From the NCBI GenBank assembly GCA_000697665.1, contig KL197718.1:55906-119905 (forward strand): DNA of 64,000 nucleotides, in the 5' to 3' direction. The notes beneath the pieces are model-generated. The model saw only the letters and a list, made by a program, of their open reading frames with translations. It had not been told where the DNA came from and made no database searches. Made by a program: the position numbers and the translations under genes. Numbering within the stretch: the first letter of the stretch is position 1; every line of letters starts with the position of its first letter. The DNA comes from Jaapia argillacea MUCL 33604. Lineage: Eukaryota > Basidiomycota > Agaricomycetes > Jaapiales > Jaapiaceae. Positions 1-12,800 of the stretch are shown here, one piece after another.

Positions 1-83
1 ACTTGATGGCAAAGGGCAGGGGTGGGGTGTGTTCATATGGGGGGGGCAGCAGATATATGTAGCTGCCATTACTTCAGCTATTT

Positions 84-175
84 AAGCCTTTGTGGTGTAG
101 TTGTTATATCGTCGTGCCTTCTCGGCTGTTGCTGCTATTGCAGTTTCTTTTGGTTCGATTCTTGCTGCCACCATC
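84..175 (+). repeat. tRNA-like (SINE-head) repeat, copy 1
   Basis: A Pol III type 2 promoter layout is visible: an A box matching TRGYNNARNNG (TGGTGTAGTTG, 93-103) and a B box close to GGTTCGANTCC (GGTTCGATTCT, 152-162), followed by T-rich sequence. The spacing is longer than in an intron-less tRNA and no clean acceptor stem pairs across it, so this is more likely a tRNA-derived SINE head than a working tRNA gene. It resembles the two copies at 447-730 and 861-1144 only around the boxes. Family membership is inferred. Confidence 0.4.
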
Positions 176-446
176 CTTTTTTTGTGTTTTTTTGTTCCCA
201 TTTTTCTTATTCACAGTGTTTCTGGGTCTTGGTTTTTGTAAATCCATTCTTTCTCACTTGATGCCTGCTTCCTTGTGAGTTTTCTGTTGAATGACTCCCC
301 ACTTCCAGCAACGTTTCAAACACCAAATGCAGACACTTGAAAACTCAAATAAACAAATGAATTGTCCAGCCACTTTGAGTTTCTGAGAGTTTTCGGTGGA
401 CCACAAACACAGGCACACAAACCAGTTGGGCCAGCCGTCCTACAGT

Positions 447-730
447 GCAAGAGGCAAATGGATCAGCAATACCAACCACTCGGGTCACAAGTGGAGCTGG
501 TATGTCATTGGAGTGAGGAACCACAAGAAGTTCCCATAAGTGGCTGCTGGGGCGGCACGAGAGGAAAAGAAAGGAAAGCAAAGAGATGGCACGAGGCAGA
601 ATCAAACCGACACCACAAGAAAAAGCAATACTTGTAGTTGTTGAATGTGATAGCTACTACACCACAGAGGCACATAGATCTGTCGCAATGGGTGCTACAT
701 GGACCTGGTTTTATCAAACCACTGTATGAA
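447..730 (-). repeat. tRNA-like SINE-type repeat, copy 2 (left arm of inverted pair)
   Basis: Read on the minus strand, this 284-base unit is about 92 percent identical to 861-1144; I count roughly 22 differences, nearly all transitions. It carries an A box at 654-664 (TGGTGTAGTAG) and a B box at 598-608 (GGTTTGATTCT). About 65 bases precede the A box in both copies, so the repeat unit is longer than the tRNA-like head. With copy 3 it forms a head-to-head inverted repeat whose arms are separated by 130 bases. No protein-coding role is visible. Confidence 0.6.
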
Positions 731-860
731 TATTATAACCTGATCAACATCACCCACCCAAAGTCACGAATCCCCCCTCCTCTGTAAGTCCATATCTCAA
801 TGAATCATGGAAAATTGTGGCTTGTCATTACTATTTGGAAAAGGCAAGAGATGGATGGCA

Positions 861-1144
861 TTCATACAGTGGTTCAACAAAACCAGGTCCATGTAGCACC
901 CATTGCGACGAATCTATGTGCCTCTGTGGTGCAGTAGCTATCGCATTCAACAACTACACGTATTTCTTTTTCTTGTGGTGTCAGTTCAATTCTGCCTCAT
1001 GCCATCTCTTTCCTTTTCTTTCTTTTCCTCTCATGCTGCCCCAGCAGCCACTTATGGGAACTTCTCATGGTTCCTCGCTCCAATGACATACCAGCTCCAC
1101 TCGTGACCCGAGTGGTTGGTATTGCTGATCCGTTTGCCTCTTGC
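861..1144 (+). repeat. tRNA-like SINE-type repeat, copy 3 (right arm of inverted pair)
   Basis: Plus-strand partner of 447-730. The A box is TGGTGCAGTAG (927-937) and the B-box relic AGTTCAATTCT (983-993). The match to copy 2 starts at the same ten bases (TTCATACAGT) and ends at a TTGC shared by both, so the boundaries are well defined on this comparison. No target-site duplication was recognised at the ends. Confidence 0.6.
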
Positions 1145-1145
1145 T

Positions 1146-1934
1146 ACAGCGTTCACTCTCTCATGTTTCGTTCTTAATCTGGTAATTTCTCGTTTCTGAC
1201 ATAATATTTTGATTCTACGTAATAAATCTCACCATCCTCCTACCCTCGCACGAAGAGAGTAGAACACTGTAGGCCAGATGGTTTTAGGAGCCTGGTTCTG
1301 CCTTTAGATTTGTCTCAGCCAACATATTCGACGAGGCTCGGTGTGCCTTCGTCGTCCCAAATTTCTTGCTTGGTGTACTCGATGCCAGCTATTTACGTGA
1401 AAAATATGAGAGATGAGACTACTAAGTAGCTCCTTGAGTTCGCTCACGGTCAATCTTTTTGTCCAGTCCAAGCAAGTTCAGGCAAGTTCTGTTCTTGCTT
1501 ACCGGGAACGGCGACATGCTTATAAGCAGTGATTATATCTTCTGCGGACATCCTTGTAAGGCGATTGGGGGTGAGAAAACCATAGTGCAGGGCTGACTCT
1601 TATAAGGACCTTCAGGATGAGAGTGACGACCCCAAACAAAGGCGGTGACATCGAGAGCGCATCAGTAGTTTACCGAAGCGGTGATCGTTGGAAAATGGCA
1701 AATCAGCAATGACGGATTTCCCTAGAGACATATTTGAGTGGTTTATCTCTGGGAGACGTACGTGCGAATTATCGCAAACAGATTCTGTGCAGACGGAACA
1801 CAATTTGGTGAATGACACACTGAACCGAAGAGGGTCACACCTCTGTCAGTCACAAGTCACAAATCGGAAGCCAGGGTAATCATCGCACCAACTGCGCCCA
1901 GTGCTCTCCTCTTCCCACCTCGCTGGCAACTGCC
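1146..1934. other. intergenic, upstream of the TAG1-like gene
   Basis: I see no coding exon, RNA gene or clear repeat here. It presumably holds the promoter and 5' UTR of the gene starting at 1935. Confidence 0.4.
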
Positions 1935-3927
1935 ATGTCAGACTGTAGTTGCGAGCATACACCTGTTGGCAAAGGCAAGCAGCGGGCTGCTAGCCCCGCA
2001 CTATCGGAACGGACACCCCTCTTAGGCTCACCGTCGTACACTGGCAACGAGGATGACGTAGAGACCCGCGTCCGAACTCGACGAAGATTATGGCCTGCAC
2101 TGCTTCTTGTCTTTTTTATATCACTCTGCTTGTGTATCTTCATATTCTTACTGGTCTGTGCGTATGAGTACCGATCCAAGGCTACCAACATCTCTCCTGA
2201 GGATGTGATTGAGAGGGGGTTGCATGTGGTGGGACCGGATCGGGTTGAGGTGCTAAATATTACTGAGGATGGTGGAATCTGGGTGCAGGTGGATGGTAGA
2301 GTGGGGGTAGATGCTGGCGCAGTTATGGGAGTTAACACGGATGAAGACGACGGGTATTGGACAAAGGTGAAGAAGAGTTTGGGGAGGTGGGGCATTCGAA
2401 GTATGGGTGAGGTGTCCGTGAACGTCTCAGAAATACTGATATCGCCTGTGCACGACAAATCGACGATATTGGCTTCTATCGAGACTTCAGACCTTGAGAT
2501 ACCCCTCACCGTCAACCCGCCACGGAATCTGGCTTGGTTGACGAACCTGTCAATGCCCGTCCTGCTCCGACCGACGCAGAATGCATCCGCTTTGATGGAG
2601 TTTGGTCGAGAGAGTTGGGGAGATGGGACAATCAACGTTCAGGCTTCTGTTGAGCATCTCCTCGTCCAGGGAGGTGCTCTGGGGGAAAGCACTTGGAGAC
2701 GGAGATTAAGAATCGACCGGGCAAATGTGCTTATGTCGATTCGGAAGAAGAGTAAGCTAGTTCTCTATTATCTCTACCATCGACCGGTGTCTGACACTTA
2801 CGCAGTTCCACCATTACCTGGCCTTCCTCAACCCGGTACCAACACACCCTTTCCCTCCCCCTCCGAACTCATAACTCTCCAATCCTTCAATGTAACCTCA
2901 TCCAACCACACTCTGTCTCTCACAGCAAACGCCTCGGTCGTTAATCCCCTCCCACTTAACCTTCCACTCGATTTATCAGTCCCTCAACTCCCATTCATCG
3001 TCTCTCTCCCTTCTCCGATCCCCAACTCTAACGCCTCAACCCAAATCGCCACCGTCCAAACTCACCCATTCGCGCTAACCCACCCAAATGTCACTCTCTA
3101 CATATCGGGCACCGTCCTCCCTCTCCCTTCCAATGCCTCTCCCCTCCTATCCGCTTTCCTAACCCGGTACCTCGATGGCCAACCCAACCCAATTCTAGTC
3201 CATACACCTCTCTTCCCAACATTCATCTTAGAAGCAGAATTCCCTGCTCCAAAGCCCAAACCACGAATTTTGAAGAATGTCACCATCAAAGATATGAAGA
3301 TTAAACCATACGGTCAGACCATCCTGGCCAGCGGAGTCGTTTTCGCCAGAGTGGTTTTACCAAAGGGAGTCAAGGTTGAGTTGGATGTGAATAGAGTCTG
3401 GCCAGATGTATTGGTCTTTGACGGGGAAGTCCCAGACGACGACGCGCTCATTTCTTCCACACCTCAAAGTGGTGACCCATCACTTCCGGACCCTATTCCG
3501 GAGGGCGCATTCGCGCATATCAAACCCGATGATTGGTTACCTGCTTTGAGCGTCCCTGTTGATCCAGAGGACGATGAAGAAGGGGCCGTATTCGCTGTCA
3601 GCGCCAAGATTGTGGACATCCCTCTAGAAGTTCTCCCTGGACGACAGACGGAGTTTAGCAAGTTTGTCTCCAAGGTACGTTCCCTCCATTGTTTCGCATT
3701 GCTCTTCGGTGTTTATCTTCAACTATGTTGTCGGTTGCAACTAGGTCATCTTCGAAGGAGGTGCCCTCGCCGGAGTTCAAGGCGTAGCAGCAGTCTCTGT
3801 TCGCGTGCATGGTTTGCCCATCAGGAATGGGAGTGATTTTGATAACGAAATGGAGCTTTCTGGGTTACCGTTTCGCGGTGCCGTCAAGATTGGGAAGAAG
3901 AGTAGGATTCATTTCCCTAGAACTTGA
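1935..3927 (+). CDS. TAG1-like vacuolar membrane protein (DUF3712 type)
   Basis: Predicted exons 1935-2751, 2806-3674 and 3745-3927 give 622 residues. The N-terminus is polar, followed by one hydrophobic segment (about residues 53-77), then a long region with many N-x-S/T sequons and beta-rich repeats typical of a lumenal domain. This plan and length match the fungal family that includes yeast Tag1 (YLR173W, a vacuolar membrane protein linked to ending autophagy). The 54-base first intron is a multiple of three with no stop, so the frame also stays open if it is retained; its GTAAGC donor, CTGAC branch and CAG acceptor argue for splicing. The last intron (3675-3744) is in phase 0. Family assignment rests on recalled similarity, not a search. 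Confidence 0.65.
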
Positions 3928-4411
3928 GATCCTTGGCGATTATGGACTCCCGGAGGTTCTTGATCGCGCTGCTACCCATGTATTTTGCTGAATGCTTGAC
4001 TGCTTTGTATCTATCGTGTACTTTGATGATTTCTTGTGTTTTTCATTTTTGTTGCATAGATCTCAACTCCATTTCAACTTCCTATTATTTCTTTCACCCA
4101 CGGACAGTAGAAGAATTTTGCTGCTATCATGTCAATCAATGGAATGGTCGCATATTCGTTCCCTGCTTCACTTGGACGAGCTACATGGAACCGCGGATCC
4201 ATTCAAAGGTGATGTGCACATGCATGACAGCGGACGGTGATGAAAATGGAAGCATCTGTGATCAAGAGAAATCTCAGAATTTCAGGCCATGTTGCATGAT
4301 AAGAGGATACAGACATGTGTGAACCCAATCCCAAGGCGAGGAATAAAAAACCCATAATCAACAGCCGCTCTCACAAACTTCCTTCCCTCTCCGTCCATAA
4401 TCCCATCCAAA
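3928..4411. other. convergent 3' flanks
   Basis: Space between the stops of two convergent genes. It presumably holds both 3' UTRs and terminators; no further gene is seen. Confidence 0.4.
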
Positions 4412-5517
4412 TCACTCATCATAATCATCTATTTTAGTTCCCAGACCCAACTCCTCAGCTCTCTTCACAACAGCGCTCGCAATAGCCACATCCTGCACCC
4501 CAACCCCAACCGACTTGAAAATCGTCACATCCCCGCCCTTCTTAACCTTCTCAACCAACTCTTTGTCGCCTTCTTTCTCTGCAATATCCAACTCTCCCAA
4601 TTCCACCATACCATCACCCTTGATCCCGGCTAGAATCAACTCTCCAGCCTCTCTTAGACATGCATCTCGGGAATCGACGACAACCTTGCCCGCCCGTCGA
4701 ACGAGGATGGAATCGATTTCGTGCATGGCGGGTGTGTAACTGCCTATCAAGATGATATGTGTACCAGGTTTGACCCACTCGCCATGGAAAAGTGGGATCG
4801 TAGATGTCGTGGCCGTGATGATGATGCTGGCTTCGGCAACACGTTTCTGAATGCTTTCCCAGACGAGGGGGGTGGTTGAGACGGCTACGTTTGGGAATTG
4901 TTCGGCGAGGGTGGAGTTGAGAGTTGAGAGACGGTCGTTGGAGGTTCGGTTGACTATTGTGACATTGGTTATGGAGGGGAAGTGTTTGAGGTGGAGGGTT
5001 ACGTGGGCGGAGATTTGGTTGCCGGCGCCAAAGGCTACAAGGTGGGTTGGGGGTGAAGATGGAGGAATGAGGAGAGTGGAGGAGAGGAGGGAGCCTGAAT
5101 CGCAAGAGAAGATAAATCAAAGTCAGGCGCGAAAGGGTGCAGGAAGAGTGGACGATAGAACGTACCAGCAGCAGTTCGGAGAGCAGTCAGGACTCGGGCG
5201 TTGACCAGCGCCTTTACACCACCGGTAGTCTCATCCATAACCATGGTGGACGCTGGCAAGCCCCCGCCTCTCTCGAAATTAGGCACGGAGACCACCTTGA
5301 TAGCAGTTCCGTGCGAAACTATTCGCGAGGGCATGAAGAGTGCACTGTATTTCGCCATTCGGATGGTCGTACGATGTGGAGCGACGATATCATTGTCCTT
5401 GTTGTTGGTCGACGAGAATCGTGAAAAGACCTGAGAAGCTTGGTCCAAGAGGTCTTGAGGAGTTAAAGTAGATGTGATACGAGCCACATCTGATGCTGTT
5501 AAGATAAGGAGAGACAT
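4412..5517 (-). CDS. ornithine cyclodeaminase / mu-crystallin family protein
   Basis: Two exons (5517-5166 and 5094-4412) joined over a 71-base phase-1 intron give 344 residues, the usual size for the family. An N-terminal dimerisation region precedes a Rossmann fold whose glycine motif VAFGAGNQ lies just after the intron junction; the stretch RTAAGS upstream is also characteristic. Known members are NAD(P)-dependent and turn ornithine into proline and ammonia, or act as ketimine reductases or alanine dehydrogenases; the substrate here cannot be told from sequence. The start was placed at MSLLILTAS because the longer frame begins with family-foreign residues. It is divergent from CFIm25. Confidence 0.85.
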
Positions 5518-5911
5518 CTCAAGAATCCGATTGTCAGGGTCACCGAAGCCTGACGGAAGCAAAAGGGAGGTCTTTGGAGATTATGACTCTTGTTGGCAGG
5601 TTCAACTCCCCCCCGAAGACTCGGTCGATGGTTCTGGGGGTTTGCCTAGGGGTCTAATGATAGGCGCAACCAAATTCGAGAGAGACCAGATGGCTGAGGA
5701 ATTCTGGACTTGGAGCTTGAGGACATGACCGTATCTTATCTGCGAGCAGATGGCAGAGAGAATTTCCGCATGCACCCTTCGGCCGCGGGTTGGTCCGTGG
5801 ACTACCGTCGTGGACGACGCGCTGGACCGTGCCCGGGGTATTGCGCGTGCTGTTTGCAACTCCCTCATCGTTTCATTCCCTTCCTTGCTTCTCCTTCTTC
5901 CTGCTGTTACC
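5518..5911. promoter_or_regulatory. divergent intergenic region (cyclodeaminase / CFIm25)
   Basis: A 394-base region between two divergently starting genes, presumably holding both promoters. Open frames crossing it show no family motif. No TATA box or known operator was recognised. Confidence 0.35.
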
Positions 5912-7100
<1,189 letters not shown>

Positions 7101-8665
7101 GAGCGGTTGAACACAGGTATCATATCATTTTCCTCGCCTCTCGTCGTTTCCCCGACAGCACCAACCCTGTTGTCTCTGCCTAGTTCTGGGTTGTCCGACA
7201 TGTATCCTAGTGGATGACTCTCCATAGCCGTATTTTCTAGATCCCAGCTTCTAAATGCCGTTGCCAGGTCACAAACGCCAACCTAGGCTGCTTCTGATGG
7301 GGCCTTGTGTCTGCTACGAAGGTTGTCGCAGTGAGGCGAAGTCATGATTTCCAGACTCTTCGCTCGGTGTCTCTCATGACCACTTTGGGGATAGGCGGGA
7401 GATGCGACCAATTCAACGTCTAGGCGGCATCCGGGAGGACCAATTCAGCACCCAGAATGTGATACGCGATGGTAACCGATGTCAAGAAAGGGTTTACAAG
7501 GCCGATTTCTGTTAACAGAGGGGGTATTAACCCCTCTGCAGATGCTAAAGCGCGCTGGTGGCAATGAGTCCGCTCTGGACTGTTTATATGTGGGCCAGTT
7601 GCCTCGAAGTTCATCACAGTAGTCACAAAATGACATCAGAATGTCGGCAAAACAAGATTTAGAGACGGAATTTAGAAATCCTGAGCCGTAAATCCTTATG
7701 GAGAGTCATCCAGTGTTTTCCTATTCGATTTCTTCCACGGTCCGAGCATTTGATCCTGGTATGGAAGAACGAAGAGCAGGGAGAGGCACGAAAGTTTTTG
7801 CCAATCCATTTGTCCACTCCTGGACTGCATGTGCACTACCAACGTTGCTGGGGAGTCTTGAGGAATGTAAGAAACGTCTGACTGCGCAGGTCTTTGCTCA
7901 GCATCTGAATCGCGGTCCGAAGGACGACAAAAGCCGACAAGTTTCCGAAGCAGGGTTGGAAGAATGAAACATGGGCGAATGGATGTGGAGTAAGGCGCAA
8001 AGGGCAAGATGACCCACTGATCCAGAGGTGATTGGGTTTGGTTCCTGAATGCGACAGAGTCGGAGGATGGCGTTCTGCGCACGTCCCAGGTGCTGAATAT
8101 TGTACCCAGAGGAGAAGATCCATTTAGGACCTCAAAGGAGATCCAGCGAAGTCCGACGAGATTCCTCAAGACCGACGAATGCCTGTGATTGAAGATGGAA
8201 TACGTGTTGCACGACAGGGTCATGGTAGTTCAGACCAGATGACCGGCGGAGGAAGGACTTTGTGAGGACATTTAGCGTGAGCGTCTTCAATGACTTGGGT
8301 GGAGCAATCCCAAGTTGTGGAAGCGCCATCGAAAAAGTTAGACGGTGGTAGTATAAGAGTATCATATGACCCGGCCTGCGAGGCTTCTAGTGGAGACACG
8401 AGCATACATACGGCCGATCGGGCTCGGAATGTTTGGTGCATGAGGGAAAGTCGAAGGGATCAACGTCGTCGGTCCGGTAACCAGAAGGGATGGAAATCTA
8501 GGATCACCGGCGTCCTTGGCTCAGATGATCGACGTTGAGTAAGGGATCGACAGTGAACGATGCTTCCGCTTCAGCGCCCATGGAATCTGTACGAATCATA
8601 TGACTCGGTGTGTGCGACGGTGAGGTGGAGTTTGTGAGGTATAATATACCTTAGAAGGGACACTG

Positions 8666-8786
8666 ATGAGAAGCTGCATGAACAAGTTTTGGAAGTGGCT
8701 GGGTAATCAACGGTGCGTGACTTCGGTGGAAGGCATCTGTTCTTGCCACGACTCTCGAGCGCGATCATTACGCTGATCGGCGTCCG
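8666..8786 (-). repeat. diverged duplicated segment, copy A
   Basis: About 120 bases resembling 8977-9089 in the same orientation. Shared blocks include GAGAAGCT, GGAAGTGGCTG, TCTGTTC.TGCCACGACT and GAGCGCGATC. The minus-strand frames share short residue strings around DRA.E. Identity is low enough for the copying to be old. Confidence 0.45.
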
Positions 8787-8976
8787 AGGGATGTGGAAGA
8801 TATACATATTAGCGTCGAACTCCGAGAGAAAAAGACAATGAGCGAGCAGGTTTTGGACCTTGTGATCGAAATCGATGGGGATATGCAGCCAAATCATTGC
8901 ATCTTCGGCCTTCTGGAATCACAAGAGGCACGCCCGGAGGGATTTGTGAGGCATTTCCGGGCACGAAGAGGAAAGG

Positions 8977-9089
8977 GTGAGAAGCTCCACAAACAGGTTG
9001 GGAAGTGGCTGTGCAAGGAGGCCACGCATGACCTACCTAACAAACTTCTGTTCCTGCCACGACTTCATGAGCGCGATCCTGCGCGATCG
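8977..9089 (-). repeat. diverged duplicated segment, copy B
   Basis: Partner of 8666-8786, about 310 bases further on. It may be the trace of an internal repeat in a decayed gene or of a tandem duplication. No known element was recognised. Confidence 0.45.
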
Positions 9090-9883
9090 TTGAACATTCT
9101 TGCGATGTTCGCTGGTGCTCAGTGTCCGAAGGTATTAATACCTTGGATCCACCATCCATGGTTTTCACGCCATCGGCCAGTCGGAGGCTCGGAGTTTCTA
9201 CAGACGGACTGATTGAGCCAGAAGTCGTCCAGAGCTTTGATGAAGACGTCAAGTTGTGATGTCGTGGAGACACCGCCCAGGACGGACGAGTCAACGACAC
9301 ATAAAAAAATCTTGTGGCTTGCGGTGGCTTTGCGAAGCGTCTGATGGAGACGGGTGAGATGTTCTTGACTAGGCGGGAAGAAGTATTTCGAATCCGACAC
9401 CGTAGTAAGTTGTAAACTCACCCTTTAACGCCCCATGGCCGTGGAGGAGATGAACGAGAGTGAACGAGACAAGGACGATTTGAACTCTCCAGATCCTGAG
9501 GCATTAGAGACCCCTTCAAGGTCGTTCCATGAGTTCCAGCCATCGTCATAAGAACATAAGAGATAACGAGATAAGAGCATTTGCATTTCGAATTGTGTCA
9601 AAGCCCCCAGAACGCAGCATTTTCGACAGCAGGAGCAGGCAGCGTAGGTACATTGAGCTATAGGCTTGGCGCTCATCGTTGAACAACGCGACCCGCTGCT
9701 GTACATGGGATGATCAGAGGAAGGAAAAGGCAAAAAATAGCCAAAAACGTGGAGACGATGACGAGGTGATCGGAGGACTGGCGACTACTGACACCGGGGA
9801 TAAGGCCGGTTTGGAGCCCCTTTCCAAACGCAATCGTCAGGGCGGATAATGGAAAAACTCGATCTCTTCCTTTTGCATGAAAA

Positions 9884-12800
9884 ATGAAGCGCTCAAACAA
9901 TACAGAAACCGCTGCACCTTTGAGCTCGCAACCTCGCAGGCCATCGACGACATCTCGTTCCCTGTTCGCGACATTGATGAACGGGCTTTCAAACAGCACG
10001 CCCAATTCGGACACCTCTTCTCCTTTTTTGGCGGGTGATCCTCCTGCCACTGAAGATCAGCAGAATTCCTCGGGACATGCAGAGGACAGTGGAGGAGGTG
10101 GGAGGGGATTCTGGCCACCTGCTCACGAGACTGGGTCTGCTGTCCCTCTTTTTTCACCAACTTTCCAGAATGGATCACCGTTAAGCCGCGCAGGGTAAGT
10201 CTCATCCATCCATACACGTTCCCCCCGTGCACGTAATGCTCACATATGACATCTGTGAATCTTGGGTTCTTCCTTCTCGTTGTTGCTGTGTTGTGCTATA
10301 CGCCATTCTTTGCAATTGGGTTCGATCATTTCATCATGTACTCTTAACTCTCGAGTCTTTAGTCTGCTACAACCCCGGAGTTATGCCCCGGCGTCCTTCG
10401 CCTCTACTCACCACCGTCAGGTGGTTTTCCCTCACTCTCAAGACGATATCAGAGCCAACACTATGCAATTGACCAGCATGGCTGTATCTCCCAACTCTTC
10501 GTTGGGCGAATTGTCTCCGGTCCCACGTTCGACCCCTCGACTACATAACTCGTTCATCTTCCCTCGTGTTGGAAAAACACCAGAAGCCGGAGAGGGGAGC
10601 CATATCGGCCCAATTTTGTCCGTTTCTTTTGCCCCCTCGTCACAGATGTCCAGTGGAAGTGTTGATCTTACTGCATCGACATCGACGCTGTCATCCGCCG
10701 ACATTGGTATCACCACCCCAAAAGCGCCTTCGGGACTCTCCTTGTTGATGGCCAGCCGTCGAAATCATGAAGACATTCCTGAAGAAACGTTCCTAGCAAG
10801 TCCAAACACGCCCACGCCGCGTCCATCACCAACGCGGCTGACAGAGGACCCCGCACCTCTTCCCGTCCAGAGCGAACCAGTTTCTCCGCCTGAGGAATTC
10901 ATGGTGTCAAAACCCACCGCCGATGCACGTCAAGACACCAGTTACTTCAGCTCACCCCCGCCTGTCCAGGAGTACTCCGAGTCCGCTCCCCTACTTTCCA
11001 ATGCTCAGCCATCTTATTCGGGGAACGGACACGTCCACCCACCTATGCACGTCAAGCCAGGATCTAGTTTCCCTCAAAGAATGTCTTCAATAACAAGACA
11101 TGTTCGAGATGCCGTACGACCTTCGAGTCTACGGGATGCATCCAAAGTGGTTGCGAAGTCGATACCGGCGGTCATACTTGGGACGTTGTTAAACATCCTC
11201 GACGGTGTCTCTTGTGCGTCCTGAGTTGGATACTTCATAGGCTTTGGCTGACAATACGAAATAGATGGGATGATCATCTTTCCTTCAGCTGGAGTGTTTG
11301 CGGAGCTCGGACTTGGTCCCATGGGTGTTTCGATGTTCTTCGTCTCGTATGTCTTCTTTCTGATCGCTTCGTTCTAATTCACTCCTTGATACTTATTTCC
11401 TTGCCTCTATTAGTGCGATCATCTCACAACTCGTCTACTCGGCCGGAGCAAGTGACTTTGCAGGCGCCAATGGTAGCATGATGATCGAAGTCGTCGTGCG
11501 TATCTACTCCCCAACTTTCCAAAACAACTCATCTTCTAAAATTTTTGACTCCGTCGATTTCACTAGCCATTCTTCCATATTATCGCCACATCAATAGCAA
11601 ACGAGATTGGCGAAGGTCATCCGAGGGAAGTCATGGCTACGACCATGGTCGCGTTTGCACTTTCTTCTGTTTTAACTGGTGAGGAACTTCATTTGAATTG
11701 CGCATATCGTCGTGATTCGTTGGTTTCCAAGCGCATATATCGACCATTCTTTGGTTTTTATACGCATATATCTGTAATTATTTCCGTTGACGGGTTCTAT
11801 CCTATAGGTCTCACGTTCTTCCTACTGGGAGCTCTGAAATTGGGTGTATTGATAGGTTTCTTCCCGAGGCATATCCTAGTTGGGTACGTTTCCATCGCAT
11901 GTATCAAGATTCCTCCATCGATGATAACCTTCCTCCCGTATTGCAGCTGTATAGGAGGTGTAGGGGTATTCCTTATCGTTACGGGGTGCGTACCATCATA
12001 TCCATTCGTCTGCCCAACTTCATTGCTTGAAGCCAATCTAATGGGTACATGTAGCTTGGCCGTCAGCACACGACTGGACGACGACGAGTTCGCCTTAAAC
12101 CTGGCCACCCTGAGATTCCTCTTCCAAGCGCACAACCTTGTATTATGGGCACCCGCCCTGGCTATGGCTGGGCTTCTTCGAGTGATAACTGCAAAATTTC
12201 ACCATCAACTTATCTTTCCCGTTTGTGAGTGCCTTCATTCACCGACCTCACTTGGAAATCAAGATGATAACCTACTTTTTTGGAAATAGATTTTATCGTT
12301 ATTCCGCTCGTGTTCTACTTCGTGATAGGCGTCGGACATTTTGATTTTGGGATGTTGCGGAAGGATGGGTGGTTGTTTGACATTTCGGGGTCCGATGAGC
12401 CATGGTGGAGATTTTACACGTATTTTGGTAAGTCTTGTTTGGCCTCTCGTCCCTTCGATTCTCACCCTCCCATAGATTTGAGTGCCACAAGAATGGGACC
12501 TCTACTCTCGACTTTGCCCACACAATTGGCGTTGTAGGTGTTATCCGCTCATTCCAGGGATAGGACCCTGACCCCACTTCTGTTAGGCTGTTCTTCAACA
12601 TACTACACCCTCCTTTAAACGTTCCTGCCCTTGGTAAGCTCTTCATTCTGTCGGGCTGTCAGGATACTAAGAGTGGAACCTAGGAGTATCCCTGAATGAA
12701 GATGTTGACACGAACAAGGAACTTGTGGCCCACGGTTATTCCAACCTTCTAGCAGGATTTTTAGGGACAGTGTGAGTGACCAGGTTTTTGTTTCACATTC

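Larger units (their letters stand above)
7101..9883. other. 2.8 kb with no recognised gene
   Basis: Open frames on both strands are short and show no family motif. The region contains a diverged direct duplication (entries at 8666 and 8977). A decayed or lineage-specific gene on the minus strand is possible: frames ending near 9425, 9119 and 8571 have plausible amino-acid composition, but I could not join them into a convincing exon chain. Confidence 0.4.

Noticed and set aside
93-162. Functional tRNA gene
   Set aside because: A and B boxes are present, but the spacing is long and no acceptor or anticodon stem pairs properly.
22-261. Open frame of 79 codons at the left edge
   Set aside because: It opens with GTG, is hydrophobic by base composition and overlaps the tRNA-like repeat.
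1880-2635. 251-codon minus-strand frame opposite the TAG1-like gene
   Set aside because: Shadow of the plus-strand gene, without motifs or splice logic.
7696-8223. 175-codon minus-strand frame as a gene
   Set aside because: No motif, no supporting exon partner and an unremarkable composition; treated as chance.
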